Notes: a model not told the origin generated them from the letters alone. Shown: positions 26,763 to 35,748, counted from the first letter of the stretch. The stretch is DNA of 64,000 nt from JAWOLE01 sp963815655 (GCA_963815655.1 CAWFHK010000001.1:868001-932000), one strand, 5' to 3'. Made by a program: numbers and translations.

Positions 26763-29234
26763 ATGACCGAGCGATTCGACCATGCTGCGATCGACGAGAA
26801 GTGGCAGCGCCGCTGGGAAGAGGAGGGCGTGGCCTTCGTGGACACGGCCGCCGCCGGCGAGAAGTTCTACATGCTCAACATGTTTCCCTATCCTTCGGCC
26901 AGCCGTCTCCACGTCGGCCACGGGCGCAACTACATCCTCGGGGACGCCCTCTACCGGCGGGAGCGGATGGCGGGACGCACGGTCTTGAACCCGATGGGAT
27001 GGGACGCATTCGGGCTCCCCGCGGAGAACGCGGCGATCGCGAGCGGCGTGCATCCGCGCGAATACACGCTGGCCAACATCGCCCGGATGAAGGAGCAGCT
27101 GAAGGCGCTCGGGCTCCTCTACGACTGGTCCAAGGAGCTTGCCTCGTGCGACCCGGCCTACTACCGCTGGAACCAGTGGCTCTTCCTGCGCATGTGGGAG
27201 CGGGGCCTCGCCTACCGCAAGACGGCGCCCGTCAACTGGTGCCCGGGCTGCCGGACCGTGCTCGCCAACGAGCAGGTGGTCGAAGGGCGCTGCGAGCGCT
27301 CCGACGACCCGGTCGAGATCCGCGACCTGACGCAGTGGTTCTTGCGGATCACCGGGTACGCCGAGCGCCTGCTCGCGGGCCTGGACGATCTCGACTGGTC
27401 CGAGCGCGTCAAGACGATGCAGCGCAACTGGATCGGCCGGTCCGAGGGGGCGGAGATCCTGTTCCGGGTGGAAGGCCTGCCCGATCCCGTGCCCGTCTTC
27501 ACGACGCGCCCCGACACCCTCTACGGGGCGACCTTTCTGGCGCTCGCGCCGGAGCATCCAGCCGCCGGGGCGCTGAGGCGCCTGTCCCCGAAGAAGGGGG
27601 AGATCGAGGCCTTCATCGAGCGGGTCCGCCGCGAGTCGCGCCTGGAGCGCGAGGCGGAAGGCGGCGTAAAGGAAGGCTTCGACACGGGGTTCGAGTCCGT
27701 GAACCCGGCCACCGGCGAGAGGATCCCCGTCTGGCTCGCGAACTTCGTCCTGCCCGAGTACGGGACCGGCGCGATCATGGGAGTTCCCGCCCACGACCAG
27801 CGCGACTTCGAGTTTGCGCGCCGGTTCGGCCTCGAGATCCGGCCGGTCTACCGCTCGGAGGAGGGGGAGCTCGACCCCGCCGCCATGACGGCCGCGGTGC
27901 CGGACACGGGCTACCTCTACCGCTCCGGCGATTGGGACGGGACGCCCAACGGCCCGCAGGCCGTGCGCAAGGCGATCGCCTGGCTGGAGGCGAAGGGGGT
28001 CGGAAAGGGGACCGTCGGCTACCGGCTCCGGGACTGGTTGATCTCCCGCCAGCGCTACTGGGGCACGCCGATCCCCGCGATTCACTGCGAAGGGTGCGGC
28101 GTGGTCCCGGTGCCCGACGAGGACCTGCCCGTGCTCCTTCCCGAGGACGTGGCGTTCCAGGGCGCCGAGGGGAACCCGCTGGAAAAATCCGAGGCCTTCC
28201 TGCGCGTGGACTGCCCGCGCTGCGGGAAACCGGCGCGGCGCGAGACCGACACGATGGACACGTTCGTGGACTCCTCCTGGTACTACCTGCGCTTCCTGAA
28301 CCCCGCCGACGCCTCCCGGATTCTCGACTCCTCGCGGGCGGCTCGCTGGATGCCCGTGGACCAGTACGTCGGAGGGATCGAGCACGCGATCCTCCACCTC
28401 CTCTACGCGCGCTTCATCTGCCGGGTCCTGAAGGACATGGGACTCGTCGCGATCGAGGAGCCCTTCGCGCGGCTCTTCAATCAGGGAATGATCACGAGGT
28501 TGAACGCGGCGACCGGCAAGGTCGAGAAGATGTCGAAGTCCCGCGGCAACACCGTCTCCCCCGACGAGTTGATCGAGCGCTACGGGGCGGACACCGTCCG
28601 GCTCTCCACGCTCTTCATCGGGCCGCCGGAGAAGGAGTCGGAGTGGTCGGAAGAGGGAGTCGTCGGCGCCTACCGGTTCCTGAACCGGGTCCATGAGCTG
28701 TGCGCCCGCGTCGCGGAGAAGCCGGGAGGATCCGCCGCGACCCGCGACACGCCCCTGGCCCGCCTCGAGCACCGCACGATCCGGCGGGTGACCGCGGACG
28801 CGGCCCGATTCCACTTTCACACGGCGGTCGCCGCGCTCATGGAATTCCAGCGGGGTCTCTCCGAGGCCGTGGAAGAGGGGAAGGAGGAGGACGCCGCGGT
28901 CAAGCGCGCCACGCTGACTCTCCTGAAGCTCCTCCACCCCATCGCCCCGCACCTGACCGACGAATGGTGGGAGCGGTTCGGCGGGGAGAAGCTCCTGGCG
29001 GAAAACCGCTGGCCGGAGTTCGACGAGGATCTCGCGACGCCGCCCCGCGTGACGCTCGTCGTGCAGGTCAACGGGAAGGTCCGCGGGCGCCTCGACGTCG
29101 AACGGGGCACCTCCGAGCAGGAGGCCCTGACGCTGGCCCGCTCGGACCAGCACATCGTCCCGTGGCTCGCGGGAAAGCGGCTCGACCGGGCCGTCTTCGT
29201 TCCCGACCGCCTGCTGAATCTCGTCGTCCGCTGA
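26763..29234 (+). CDS. leuS: Leucyl-tRNA synthetase
   Basis: 823 residues. HIGH motif as HVGHGRNY, the editing (CP1) domain with the TRPDTLYGATF threonine-rich loop, KMSKS at 588-592 (KMSKSRGN) and a C-terminal anticodon-binding domain are all present. It charges and proofreads tRNA-Leu in the cytoplasm. ATG 26763 is chosen because it starts the conserved FDHAAIDEKWQ block. In many bacteria lptE, holA and rpsT follow; here a secreted protein gene intervenes and no holA is found. Confidence 0.96.
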   Translation: MTERFDHAAIDEKWQRRWEEEGVAFVDTAAAGEKFYMLNMFPYPSASRLHVGHGRNYILGDALYRRERMAGRTVLNPMGWDAFGLPAENAAIASGVHPREYTLANIARMKEQLKALGLLYDWSKELASCDPAYYRWNQWLFLRMWERGLAYRKTAPVNWCPGCRTVLANEQVVEGRCERSDDPVEIRDLTQWFLRITGYAERLLAGLDDLDWSERVKTMQRNWIGRSEGAEILFRVEGLPDPVPVFTTRPDTLYGATFLALAPEHPAAGALRRLSPKKGEIEAFIERVRRESRLEREAEGGVKEGFDTGFESVNPATGERIPVWLANFVLPEYGTGAIMGVPAHDQRDFEFARRFGLEIRPVYRSEEGELDPAAMTAAVPDTGYLYRSGDWDGTPNGPQAVRKAIAWLEAKGVGKGTVGYRLRDWLISRQRYWGTPIPAIHCEGCGVVPVPDEDLPVLLPEDVAFQGAEGNPLEKSEAFLRVDCPRCGKPARRETDTMDTFVDSSWYYLRFLNPADASRILDSSRAARWMPVDQYVGGIEHAILHLLYARFICRVLKDMGLVAIEEPFARLFNQGMITRLNAATGKVEKMSKSRGNTVSPDELIERYGADTVRLSTLFIGPPEKESEWSEEGVVGAYRFLNRVHELCARVAEKPGGSAATRDTPLARLEHRTIRRVTADAARFHFHTAVAALMEFQRGLSEAVEEGKEEDAAVKRATLTLLKLLHPIAPHLTDEWWERFGGEKLLAENRWPEFDEDLATPPRVTLVVQVNGKVRGRLDVERGTSEQEALTLARSDQHIVPWLAGKRLDRAVFVPDRLLNLVVR

Positions 29235-29347
29235 GGGGCGTCCCGGCTCCCCTCCAGGGCCGGCCGCCCATCCCCGATGTCCGCGAGTTGATAGACTGCG
29301 GCCGTCATCTGCGCAATCCGGGTTCACTTTCTGAAAGGGGGTAGTGC

Positions 29348-30985
29348 ATGTTCTCCCGAAAGGCCTCGGTCCTCTCTCCGATCCTGTTCGTCTTCACGAC
29401 GATGGCCCTCGCCGGCGACGCCATTCCGAACTGGGCCGCGCCCGCATGGTGGACACCGTCCCGATCCGGCTCCTCCTCGGGGGTCAAGGTTCTGGGAGAG
29501 ACGAATCCGCTTCCCTTCATCGCGATCACTCCTCCCTGCCGTGGCGCCGACACTCGCGGCAACGGCTTTACCGGGCAATACGGCCCGCCCTTCCTCGCGG
29601 GCGGATCCGTCCGCAGCTTCACGATCGTCGGGACCTGCGGGATCCCGGCGTCCGCGGCCGCCGTGTCTTTCAACTTCACGGTGACCAACGACCCGACTTT
29701 CGGCGACCTCCGCATTTTCCCGGCCGGAGCCTCCGCGGTCGTCTCGACTCTGAATTGGGGACCCGGCACGGGCAATCTCGCAAACGCCGCGGTCGTGCAA
29801 CTCGGCACCGGCGGCGCGATCACGATCCAGGTGGACGGTCCCGGTCCGGTCGATCTCATCTACGACATCAACGGCTACTACGCCTCGACCTCGGCCTCGA
29901 ATCCCCTTGCTTCCGGCGAGCAGTTCAATCTCTTCGGGAGCGTCTCGGGAACAGGCACGGGGGTGCTCCACGTCCGCAACCTTGAGGCGGCGTCGCCGGC
30001 GCGCGCGGCCTACATCACCGCGGACTCCGCGGGAACCGGCTCGTCGGCGATCGGGGCGTTCGAGACCGCCACCACGGGCCTGACGACGGGGATCTTCAGC
30101 CGGGCGAATTCCTCGACGGACTCCTCTTCGGGCCTCTCGGCCTTCGAGGGCGCGACGAGCGGGAAGGTCTTCGGAGTTCTCGCGCAGACCGGCTCGACCT
30201 CCAACGGCGCAGCCGGCGTGAAGGCCATTGGCGGAAGCGGCGAGTCGGCCGGCTCGGGGCTGCAGGGGTCTCCGGGGGTCATTGGCACGGCGAAGACCGC
30301 GGCCGGCGTCGGCGGCCTCTCTCAAACGCGGGCCGTCGTCGGAATCCTCTGGGACGCCAGCGGCAGCTTCCTGGCGGAGGGCGACCTGGCCAGCAACCTC
30401 GGAGGGAGCAGCTTCTACGGGGTGTACTCCATCGGAAACATGGGAGCGAGCGGCACGAAGCCGTTCGTCGAGGTGCATCCCACCGACCCGTCCAAGACAA
30501 TCCGCTACGTGGCCCTCGAGGGCCCCGAGGCCGGAACCTATTTCCGGGGCCGCGGGCGGTTCCTGGATGGCTGGGCCAGGATTCCCGTTCCGGAGTCTTT
30601 CCGCCTGGTGACGGACGGGGATGGCCTGACTGTCCAGATCACTCCGATCGGGGAGATGGCGAGCTACGCCGTGACACAGGTCGGACTGGACGAGATCATC
30701 GTCCGGGGGTCGAAGGACGTGGAGTTCTTCTATACCGTCAACGGGGTTCGCCAGACATTCAAGGACTGGGAGGTCATCGCCGACACGGGGGAATACACTC
30801 CCCGTTCCGCCGACGCGAGGATGCCTCAGGCCTTCAGCCCGGAGCAGAGGCGGCGCCTGATCGCCAACGGCACGTACAACCCGGACGGGACCGTCAATCG
30901 GGAGACAGCCGCGCGCCTGGGGTGGGAAAGAGCCTGGGCCGAACGGGAACGCGCCGCGGCGGAGGTCGGGAAAATCCCGAACTGA
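29348..30985 (+). CDS. Large secreted protein of unknown function
   Basis: 545 residues with a signal peptide (about 1-23, ending ALAG). Residues about 55-180 form a beta-sandwich-like module (PPCRGADTR, GTCGIPASAAAVSFNFT, VDLIYDINGYYA) that I have seen repeated in exported proteins of Acidobacteriota-type genomes. A Gly/Ser/Thr-rich middle (about 190-350) is low-complexity and probably fibrous. The C-terminal part (EGPEAGTYFRGRGRF, VRGSKDVEFFYTVNGVR) recalls structural proteins of phage-tail or surface type. Probably a surface or matrix protein. It has a GGGGG ribosome binding site and its own intrinsic terminator, so it looks like a separate insertion into the leuS-lptE order. Confidence 0.6.
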   Translation: MFSRKASVLSPILFVFTTMALAGDAIPNWAAPAWWTPSRSGSSSGVKVLGETNPLPFIAITPPCRGADTRGNGFTGQYGPPFLAGGSVRSFTIVGTCGIPASAAAVSFNFTVTNDPTFGDLRIFPAGASAVVSTLNWGPGTGNLANAAVVQLGTGGAITIQVDGPGPVDLIYDINGYYASTSASNPLASGEQFNLFGSVSGTGTGVLHVRNLEAASPARAAYITADSAGTGSSAIGAFETATTGLTTGIFSRANSSTDSSSGLSAFEGATSGKVFGVLAQTGSTSNGAAGVKAIGGSGESAGSGLQGSPGVIGTAKTAAGVGGLSQTRAVVGILWDASGSFLAEGDLASNLGGSSFYGVYSIGNMGASGTKPFVEVHPTDPSKTIRYVALEGPEAGTYFRGRGRFLDGWARIPVPESFRLVTDGDGLTVQITPIGEMASYAVTQVGLDEIIVRGSKDVEFFYTVNGVRQTFKDWEVIADTGEYTPRSADARMPQAFSPEQRRRLIANGTYNPDGTVNRETAARLGWERAWAERERAAAEVGKIPN

Positions 30986-31008
30986 GCCCGATTTTCTGCG
31001 AGAATCCG

Positions 31009-31037
31009 GACCGCGGCGAGGGCCGCGGTCTTTTTTT
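31009..31037 (+). terminator. Rho-independent terminator
   Basis: A 9-bp perfect GC stem (GACCGCGGC 31009-31017 with GCCGCGGTC 31022-31030), a 4-nt loop and seven T residues (31031-31037). It ends the transcript of the secreted-protein gene and lies 10 nt before lptE. It is the only classical intrinsic terminator I find in the window. Confidence 0.9.
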
Positions 31038-31047
31038 CAGGAGACCG

Positions 31048-31575
31048 ATGATTCGAAAGGCAACCCTGATCGGCCTGGCCGCTGCCGCGTCCGCGCTCGG
31101 GCTCTTTGGATGCGGCTACACGCTCGTGGGGAAGACCTCGACGCTCCCTCCCTCGGTTCGCGTGATCCACTTCCAGACGCTCGTGAACCGGACGGCGCGG
31201 GTCGGCCTCGAGCAGCGCCTGTCGAGCGAGATCGCCAAGGAGCTCGCGAGCCGCGGGCGCTTCTCCGTCAAGGCGGACGCGGCCGGAGCGGACGCCGAGC
31301 TGACCGGCGTGGTCAAGTCTTTCGACCTCTTCGCCGTCGCGTTCGACGACGCCGGCCGGGCCAAGGAGTACCAGGTCCGCGTGACGGCCAGCGTGGCCCT
31401 GAAGACCCTTCCCGACGAGAAGGTGCTCTGGGAAAACGAGTCCTTCACTTTCCAGGACAACTACGCGCTGGCGACGAGCGCGGCGTCCTACGTGGACCGC
31501 GAGAACGAAGTCATCGACAGCGTCGGCGAAAAGTTCGCCGCAAGCCTCGTGTCGAGCCTGCTGGAAGGATTCTAG
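31048..31575 (+). CDS. lptE: LPS-assembly lipoprotein LptE
   Basis: 175 residues. A lipoprotein signal with lipobox LFGC (Cys22) is followed by the LptE pattern: GYTLVG, VRVIHFQTLVNRTARVGLEQRL, and a helix near the C-terminus. LptE plugs the LptD barrel and helps deliver LPS to the outer leaflet. CAGGAGA at 31038-31044 fixes the ATG at 31048. Convergent with rpsT across repeat R10. Confidence 0.85.
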   Translation: MIRKATLIGLAAAASALGLFGCGYTLVGKTSTLPPSVRVIHFQTLVNRTARVGLEQRLSSEIAKELASRGRFSVKADAAGADAELTGVVKSFDLFAVAFDDAGRAKEYQVRVTASVALKTLPDEKVLWENESFTFQDNYALATSAASYVDRENEVIDSVGEKFAASLVSSLLEGF

Positions 31576-31597
31576 AGGCGCGGCTTGCGGGCCGCGC

Positions 31598-31678
31598 GGT
31601 TTCAGGTTTCAAGTTTCAGGTTTCAGCCGGGAAATCGAGAGGCCACTTGAAACGTGAAACCTGAAACCTGGAACCTAC
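31598..31678. repeat. Heptamer inverted repeat R10 (GTTTCAG family)
   Basis: Left arm 31598-31626 repeats GTTTCAG/GTTTCAA; right arm 31644-31678 repeats the reverse complement and includes the rpsT TAG (31677-31675) as its first minus-strand unit. It separates converging lptE and rpsT. A GCGCGGC/GCCGCGC hairpin (31578-31597) sits just upstream. Confidence 0.87.
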
Positions 31679-31923
31679 GTCTTGGCGGCGGCCCTGGCGA
31701 GGCGCGACTTGTACCGTGAGGCCGCGTTCTTGTGGATCACGCCCTTCTTCCAGGCCCGGTCGATTTCCGCGTAGGCCGCGGGAAGAGCCTCGGCCTTCTT
31801 CGGCGCCTCGGTCTGCCGGTAACCCTTGACCTTCGTCCGCAGATGGGCACGCACGCCCCGGTTGCGCAGCTGGCGCTTCGCCGTCTGCTTCATTCGCTTC
31901 TTGGCCGACTTGATGTTCGCCAT
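31675..31923 (-). CDS. rpsT: 30S ribosomal protein S20
   Basis: 82 residues, basic and helical, beginning ANIKSAKKRMKQTAKRQLRN, the S20 signature. It binds 16S rRNA in the lower body of the 30S subunit. An AGGA motif lies 10-13 nt before the ATG. The stop TAG opens repeat R10. It follows cpoB on the same strand, separated by array R11. Confidence 0.95.
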   Translation of the reverse strand: MANIKSAKKRMKQTAKRQLRNRGVRAHLRTKVKGYRQTEAPKKAEALPAAYAEIDRAWKKGVIHKNAASRYKSRLARAAAKT

Positions 31924-31950
31924 TCTCTTGTCCTGATCCTTTCTAGTATT

Positions 31951-31975
31951 CGAGTCCCGAGTCCCGAGTCCCGGT
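31951..31975. repeat. Heptamer array R11 (GGGACTC family), single arm
   Basis: Three and a half units of CGAGTCC/GGGACTC begin at the base next to the cpoB TAA (31978-31976) on the minus strand. No complementary arm is present. An AATACT -10-like sequence and the rpsT ribosome binding site follow. Confidence 0.75.
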
Positions 31976-32830
31976 TTATCTGGTGTCGATGCCCAGCGAG
32001 CGCAGTCGCGCGCGCGCCAGGCGCGCCTCCTCGGCCGCCGGAAACTCGTGAATGACGTACTGAAGCTCGACCACGGCCTCCGCCTTCTGGCCGAGCTCCA
32101 TCAGGGCATACCCCTTCTTCAGCAGCCCGGCCGCGGACTTGTCGCTCCGGGGCCAGCTCTTCAGGAGCTTGTCGAAGTCCGCGATGGCGTCCTGGTATTT
32201 CTTCTGGGCGTAATGGCACTCGCCGATCCAGTACTGCGCGTTGTCGGAGAGGTCCGTGCTCGGATAGGCGGTCAGGTAGTCCTGGAAGCCCTGGATCGCC
32301 AGCGCGTAGCGCCCCTTGTTGTAGTCGCCGTACGCCGTGTCGTACAGCTCAGACGGCGAGGGGTGGCCGCCGTCCGGCGGGCGCACGGCGGCGTCCGGTG
32401 GCTCCTCCGGTCCCCCCGCGGGCGGCGCGGCGCCGCCGGGCGCGCCGGCGGCGGAGGAACGCAGGCGGGAGAGCTCGCCCTGCGTCTCGGCAATCTGCTG
32501 GGAGAGCTGGGCGAGCCGCCGGTTCGTGTCCTCGAGCTTGGACTCCAGCTGCTCCATCTTGGCCGTCAGCTCGCCGAGCTTGATTCCCGTGTCCGCGTTG
32601 GACTTCAGGAGCTGCTCGGTCTGCTGGGAGACGTTCGCGTTGAGACGGGAGACCTCCTCCTTGCTCGACGACTTGCGTTCGAGCGACTGGATCTCCTTCT
32701 CGATGTCGTTCATCTGACGGTGCAGGCCGTCGATGTCGCTGGAGCCCACGCAGCCGGCGGCGCAAAGCGCCGCACCGAGAGCCAGCGGCCCGAGGACGGC
32801 TCGTCGATGGCGCCTTTGCACGAGTTTCAA
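31976..32830 (-). CDS. cpoB: Cell division coordinator CpoB/YbgF
   Basis: 284 residues. A possible lipoprotein signal (CAAGC, Cys27) precedes an N-terminal coiled coil (about 33-115), a Gly/Pro linker and C-terminal TPR repeats (about 160-275, DTAYGDYNKGRYALAIQGF). CpoB links Tol-Pal to peptidoglycan synthesis during constriction. It is the last gene of the tol-pal order on the minus strand, 79 nt behind pal. Confidence 0.9.
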   Translation of the reverse strand: MKLVQRRHRRAVLGPLALGAALCAAGCVGSSDIDGLHRQMNDIEKEIQSLERKSSSKEEVSRLNANVSQQTEQLLKSNADTGIKLGELTAKMEQLESKLEDTNRRLAQLSQQIAETQGELSRLRSSAAGAPGGAAPPAGGPEEPPDAAVRPPDGGHPSPSELYDTAYGDYNKGRYALAIQGFQDYLTAYPSTDLSDNAQYWIGECHYAQKKYQDAIADFDKLLKSWPRSDKSAAGLLKKGYALMELGQKAEAVVELQYVIHEFPAAEEARLARARLRSLGIDTR

Positions 32831-32909
32831 GAAGTGCCTCGGTCCCTGGATCCGGTCTTGACTCTCTCGGCCGCCGTTGCCGAAGCGAACGCCTTCGGCC
32901 GACGGTCCA

Positions 32910-33473
32910 CTACCGGGCCGTGACCAGGAAGTGGGCGCGACGGTTCTGCTGCCAGCACTCTTCCGTCGATTCGCTGCAGAAGGGGCGCTCCTTCCCGTAG
33001 GACACGGTCCGGATCCGCGAGGCGTCCACGCCGAGCGAGACGAGGTACTCCTTGGCCGCGTTGGCGCGGCGGTCTCCGAGGGCGAGGTTGTACTCGGAGG
33101 TCCCGCGCTCGTCGCAGTGGCCTTCGATCAGGAACTGGATCGTCCGGTTCTTCTTCAGCCAGTCCCCGTCCGCCGCGAGCGTCGAGCGCGCTTCGTCGCG
33201 CAGGTCTGACTTGTCGTAATCGAAGAAGGCATCCTTCAAGTATCCGCGCGCGTTGATCTCGCGCACGTCCGCCGGCAACTCCGTGCTTTCGACGGATCCG
33301 GGAGTGGAAGTGGAGGGAGGCGGGACCGCCGTTTCCGGCGCCTTGCTCGGCTCTTCGGCCGGAGGCTTGGCGCCCGCGGCGGTGGTCGGAGGGTTCTTCT
33401 TGCACGCCGCCACGAAACCGAGCGTTCCGGCGAGCAAGAACGCGAGAACCGTCGTGCCTGTCCGTTTCGTCAT
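32910..33473 (-). CDS. pal: Peptidoglycan-associated lipoprotein Pal
   Basis: 187 residues. Lipobox VAAC (Cys24), a Pro/Thr/Ala-rich tether and a C-terminal OmpA-like domain with EGHCDERGTSEYNLALGDRRA that binds meso-diaminopimelate. Pal anchors the outer membrane to peptidoglycan and is released by TolB. AAGGAG 8 nt before the ATG gives a strong start. Confidence 0.94.
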   Translation of the reverse strand: MTKRTGTTVLAFLLAGTLGFVAACKKNPPTTAAGAKPPAEEPSKAPETAVPPPSTSTPGSVESTELPADVREINARGYLKDAFFDYDKSDLRDEARSTLAADGDWLKKNRTIQFLIEGHCDERGTSEYNLALGDRRANAAKEYLVSLGVDASRIRTVSYGKERPFCSESTEECWQQNRRAHFLVTAR

Positions 33474-33533
33474 GATCGCATCTCCTTGTCCGTTAGCGTT
33501 CCGCGCGATTTCCGTTGCGCGCGAGAAGCGGTG

Positions 33534-33539
33534 AATATA
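33534..33539 (-). promoter_or_regulatory. Candidate -10 box for pal-cpoB
   Basis: TGTTATATT on the minus strand contains TATATT with the TG of an extended -10. It lies in the 127-nt tolB-pal gap, about 60 nt before pal; a CCGCGG..CCGCGG stem (33545-33562) precedes it. Confidence 0.4.
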
Positions 33540-33600
33540 ACAGATCCCCGCGGATCTTCCGCGGAGCGGCCAAGCGGAGCGAAGGACGCGAAGAGATCAT

Positions 33601-34917
33601 TCATGGCGTCCAGATCGGCTGAATGTTGTTGGACCCCTGGGTCAGCAGGCGCTTGTTCTGTCCGTCGGCGTCCATCGTGTAGATCTGGATCCGGCCGCCG
33701 CGGCGGCACTGGTACGCGATCTTGTCGCCGTCGGGAGACCAGGCCGGGTGGCCGTTGGAACCCTCGGAGGTCATCTGCACCGTGTTGCCGCTCGCGAGGT
33801 CCATCACGCAGATGTTGAAGTCCCCCTCGTTTCGGCAGGCGAACGCGATCTTCGATCCGTCCGGCGACCAGGTCCCCTCGTCGTTCCAGTTTCCCGCGTA
33901 GGTGACGCGGCGCGCCCCGGTTCCCTCCGCGTCCATGACCCAGATCTGCGGGGTGCCGGACTGGTCGGAGGTGTAGAGGATCTGCCTCCCCGTGGGAGAC
34001 CAGTCGGGCGAGGCCTCGAGCGCGTGCGTCATCGTGAGCCGATGGAGGCCGCTCCCGCTCGTGCCGGTCACGTAGATGTCCGGGTTGCCCCTGGCCGATC
34101 CGCAGAAGGCGATCTGCGACCCGTCGGGCGAGAGGGCCGGGGAGGCGTTCAACTCGACGCCGGTCGGGATTTCGCGCTGGCCGCTCCCGTCGGCGTTCAT
34201 CATCCAGACCTGCGGGAATCGCTTGACGTAGCTCGTGAAGACGATCTTGCCGCCGCGCGCGTCCGGGTTCATCGCCAGGGAGTGATGCAGCGTCAGTCGG
34301 CGGACGTTCCTTCCGTCGAAATCCATTGCGTAGATGTCCTTGGCGCCGTCGCGGTCGGAGACGAACACGATTGTCGAGAGGAAGAGGCCGGTCTTCCCGA
34401 ACATCTCCTTGACGAGGTCGTTGGCCAGCGTGTGGGCGATCCGCTCGACGTACGAGACTCCGCCGGTGTAGCGCCGGCCGAGGATGAGCTGATGGGCCTT
34501 CAGGTCCCAGATCCGCGCCTCGACGCTCACCTTGTCGCCGGTGACGTCGGCCTGCGTGTCGACCAGGTACTCCGCTCCGCTGCCGCGCCACCGGTCCGCG
34601 GTCTCGGGAGACTTCGCGTCGCGCGAGCCGGACGGGTAGTGGGCCGGGTCCGCGACGACGAAGAGGCCGGTGTACTCCAGGTCCGACCGCAGCGTCGCCG
34701 TGAAGGGGTCCACGATCTTCGACTGGACCGCTGGGAGCCCGGACGCCGACAGGGGCGGGATGGCGACCGGGATCTTCCGGCCGGCGGCCTGCTTCCGGAT
34801 CGTGAGGACCATCTCCTGGCCCGGAGAGGGAAGAGGCGTGGGCTGGGGGGCCTGCGCGGATAGCGCGGTCGCGACGAGGAGGAACACGAGCGTGTGGACG
34901 AGGAATTGCGCCCTCAC
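33601..34917 (-). CDS. tolB: Tol-Pal translocation protein TolB
   Basis: 438 residues (from GTG 34917) with a signal peptide ending ALSAQA, an N-terminal alpha/beta domain (about 35-165) and a six-bladed WD40-like propeller (about 180-435; repeated NPDIYV, DGSQIAF, SPTGRQILYT motifs). It shuttles between the Tol complex and Pal in the periplasm. GTG 34917 places the signal peptide at the N-terminus and follows GGAGAGGGAAGGG. An ATG at 34977, overlapping the upstream stop (ATGA), would add 20 residues encoded by a CCCTCTCC repeat; it is the alternative. Confidence 0.9.
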   Translation of the reverse strand: MRAQFLVHTLVFLLVATALSAQAPQPTPLPSPGQEMVLTIRKQAAGRKIPVAIPPLSASGLPAVQSKIVDPFTATLRSDLEYTGLFVVADPAHYPSGSRDAKSPETADRWRGSGAEYLVDTQADVTGDKVSVEARIWDLKAHQLILGRRYTGGVSYVERIAHTLANDLVKEMFGKTGLFLSTIVFVSDRDGAKDIYAMDFDGRNVRRLTLHHSLAMNPDARGGKIVFTSYVKRFPQVWMMNADGSGQREIPTGVELNASPALSPDGSQIAFCGSARGNPDIYVTGTSGSGLHRLTMTHALEASPDWSPTGRQILYTSDQSGTPQIWVMDAEGTGARRVTYAGNWNDEGTWSPDGSKIAFACRNEGDFNICVMDLASGNTVQMTSEGSNGHPAWSPDGDKIAYQCRRGGRIQIYTMDADGQNKRLLTQGSNNIQPIWTP

Positions 34918-34950
34918 CCCTTCCCTCTCCCGGCAGGAGAGGGAGGAAGA
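34911..34950. repeat. REP-like stem-loop at the tolB start
   Basis: CCCTCACCCCTTCCCTCTCC followed by CGGCA and GGAGAGGG forms an 8-bp stem (34923-34930 with 34936-34943 approximately). The word resembles CCCTCACCC..CCCTCTCCC extragenic repeats seen in many proteobacterial and metagenomic genomes. It is inserted at the 5' end of tolB and supplies both its ribosome binding site and its GTG. Confidence 0.5.
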
Positions 34951-34973
34951 CGTGCGATCGGCGATGCTTGCTC

Positions 34974-35729
34974 TCATTCGAAGATCAGGTGGACGCCGAG
35001 ATAGCGTCCTCCGAACTCCTGCGGGAGAGGCGGCAGGGGCGACGAGGCGATCACGGCCCGCAGCGCGGCCCGGTCCACGAAGGGGAGGCCGCTCGATCTC
35101 TCGACCTGCGGGTCGCTCACCGTTCCGTCGCGCTCGATCCGGAAACGGATCATGGGGGAGATCGGAACGGACTCGGCCGGCTTGAACCAGTTCATTCCGA
35201 TCGTGACGAGCATCCGATCGACGTAGTAGGAGTAGTTGAAGTCCGGCTGATCAAACGTCGCGCCCCCGACGCCGACGTTGCCGCCCGTTCCCACCGGCCC
35301 GCCCGTGCCCGGGCGGGCGTCGGCGGGCGCCGGAGGGGGCGCAGGCAGGGCCGGCGAGGCCGTCTTCGACGGCGATCCGGGCAAGGGCGCCTTCTTCTTC
35401 TCCTTCTCCGGCTTTTCCCTGGCCGGGAGGAGCTTGGCCTTCGACGACGGGGGAGGGGGCTCCTCCTCGGGAGGAGAGGGTTTCAGGATCTTCGGCTTCT
35501 CCGGGGGCTTTTCCGGAACCTCGATGGGCGCGCCCCCCGTCAGCGTCCCGGCCTGGACCAGGCGGACGGCGACGGCGCGGGGCGCGACAAAGCGCGCGGG
35601 CGAGTGGAGCGCCGAGAAGAGGAGCATCGCCGCGACGGCCGCGTGGAGCAGGACGGCCAGCGAAGTCCCCATCGCCCAGGGGACATCGCCGCTCTCCCGG
35701 GCAGCCAGCACATCTCCGACGGCGTCCAT
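34974..35729 (-). CDS. TonB/TolA-family energy-transducing protein
   Basis: 251 residues. One N-terminal helix (about 19-40), a Pro/Lys/Glu-rich periplasm-spanning stretch (about 60-150) and a C-terminal TonB/TolA-like domain (about 170-250, MIRFRIERDGTVSDPQVERSSG). Placed between tolR and tolB it fills the TolA position. GGAGGAG 10 nt before ATG 35729 decides that start over an earlier in-frame codon. Confidence 0.82.
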   Translation of the reverse strand: MDAVGDVLAARESGDVPWAMGTSLAVLLHAAVAAMLLFSALHSPARFVAPRAVAVRLVQAGTLTGGAPIEVPEKPPEKPKILKPSPPEEEPPPPSSKAKLLPAREKPEKEKKKAPLPGSPSKTASPALPAPPPAPADARPGTGGPVGTGGNVGVGGATFDQPDFNYSYYVDRMLVTIGMNWFKPAESVPISPMIRFRIERDGTVSDPQVERSSGLPFVDRAALRAVIASSPLPPLPQEFGGRYLGVHLIFE

Positions 35730-35748
35730 TCTGAAGGCTCCTCCGTTT

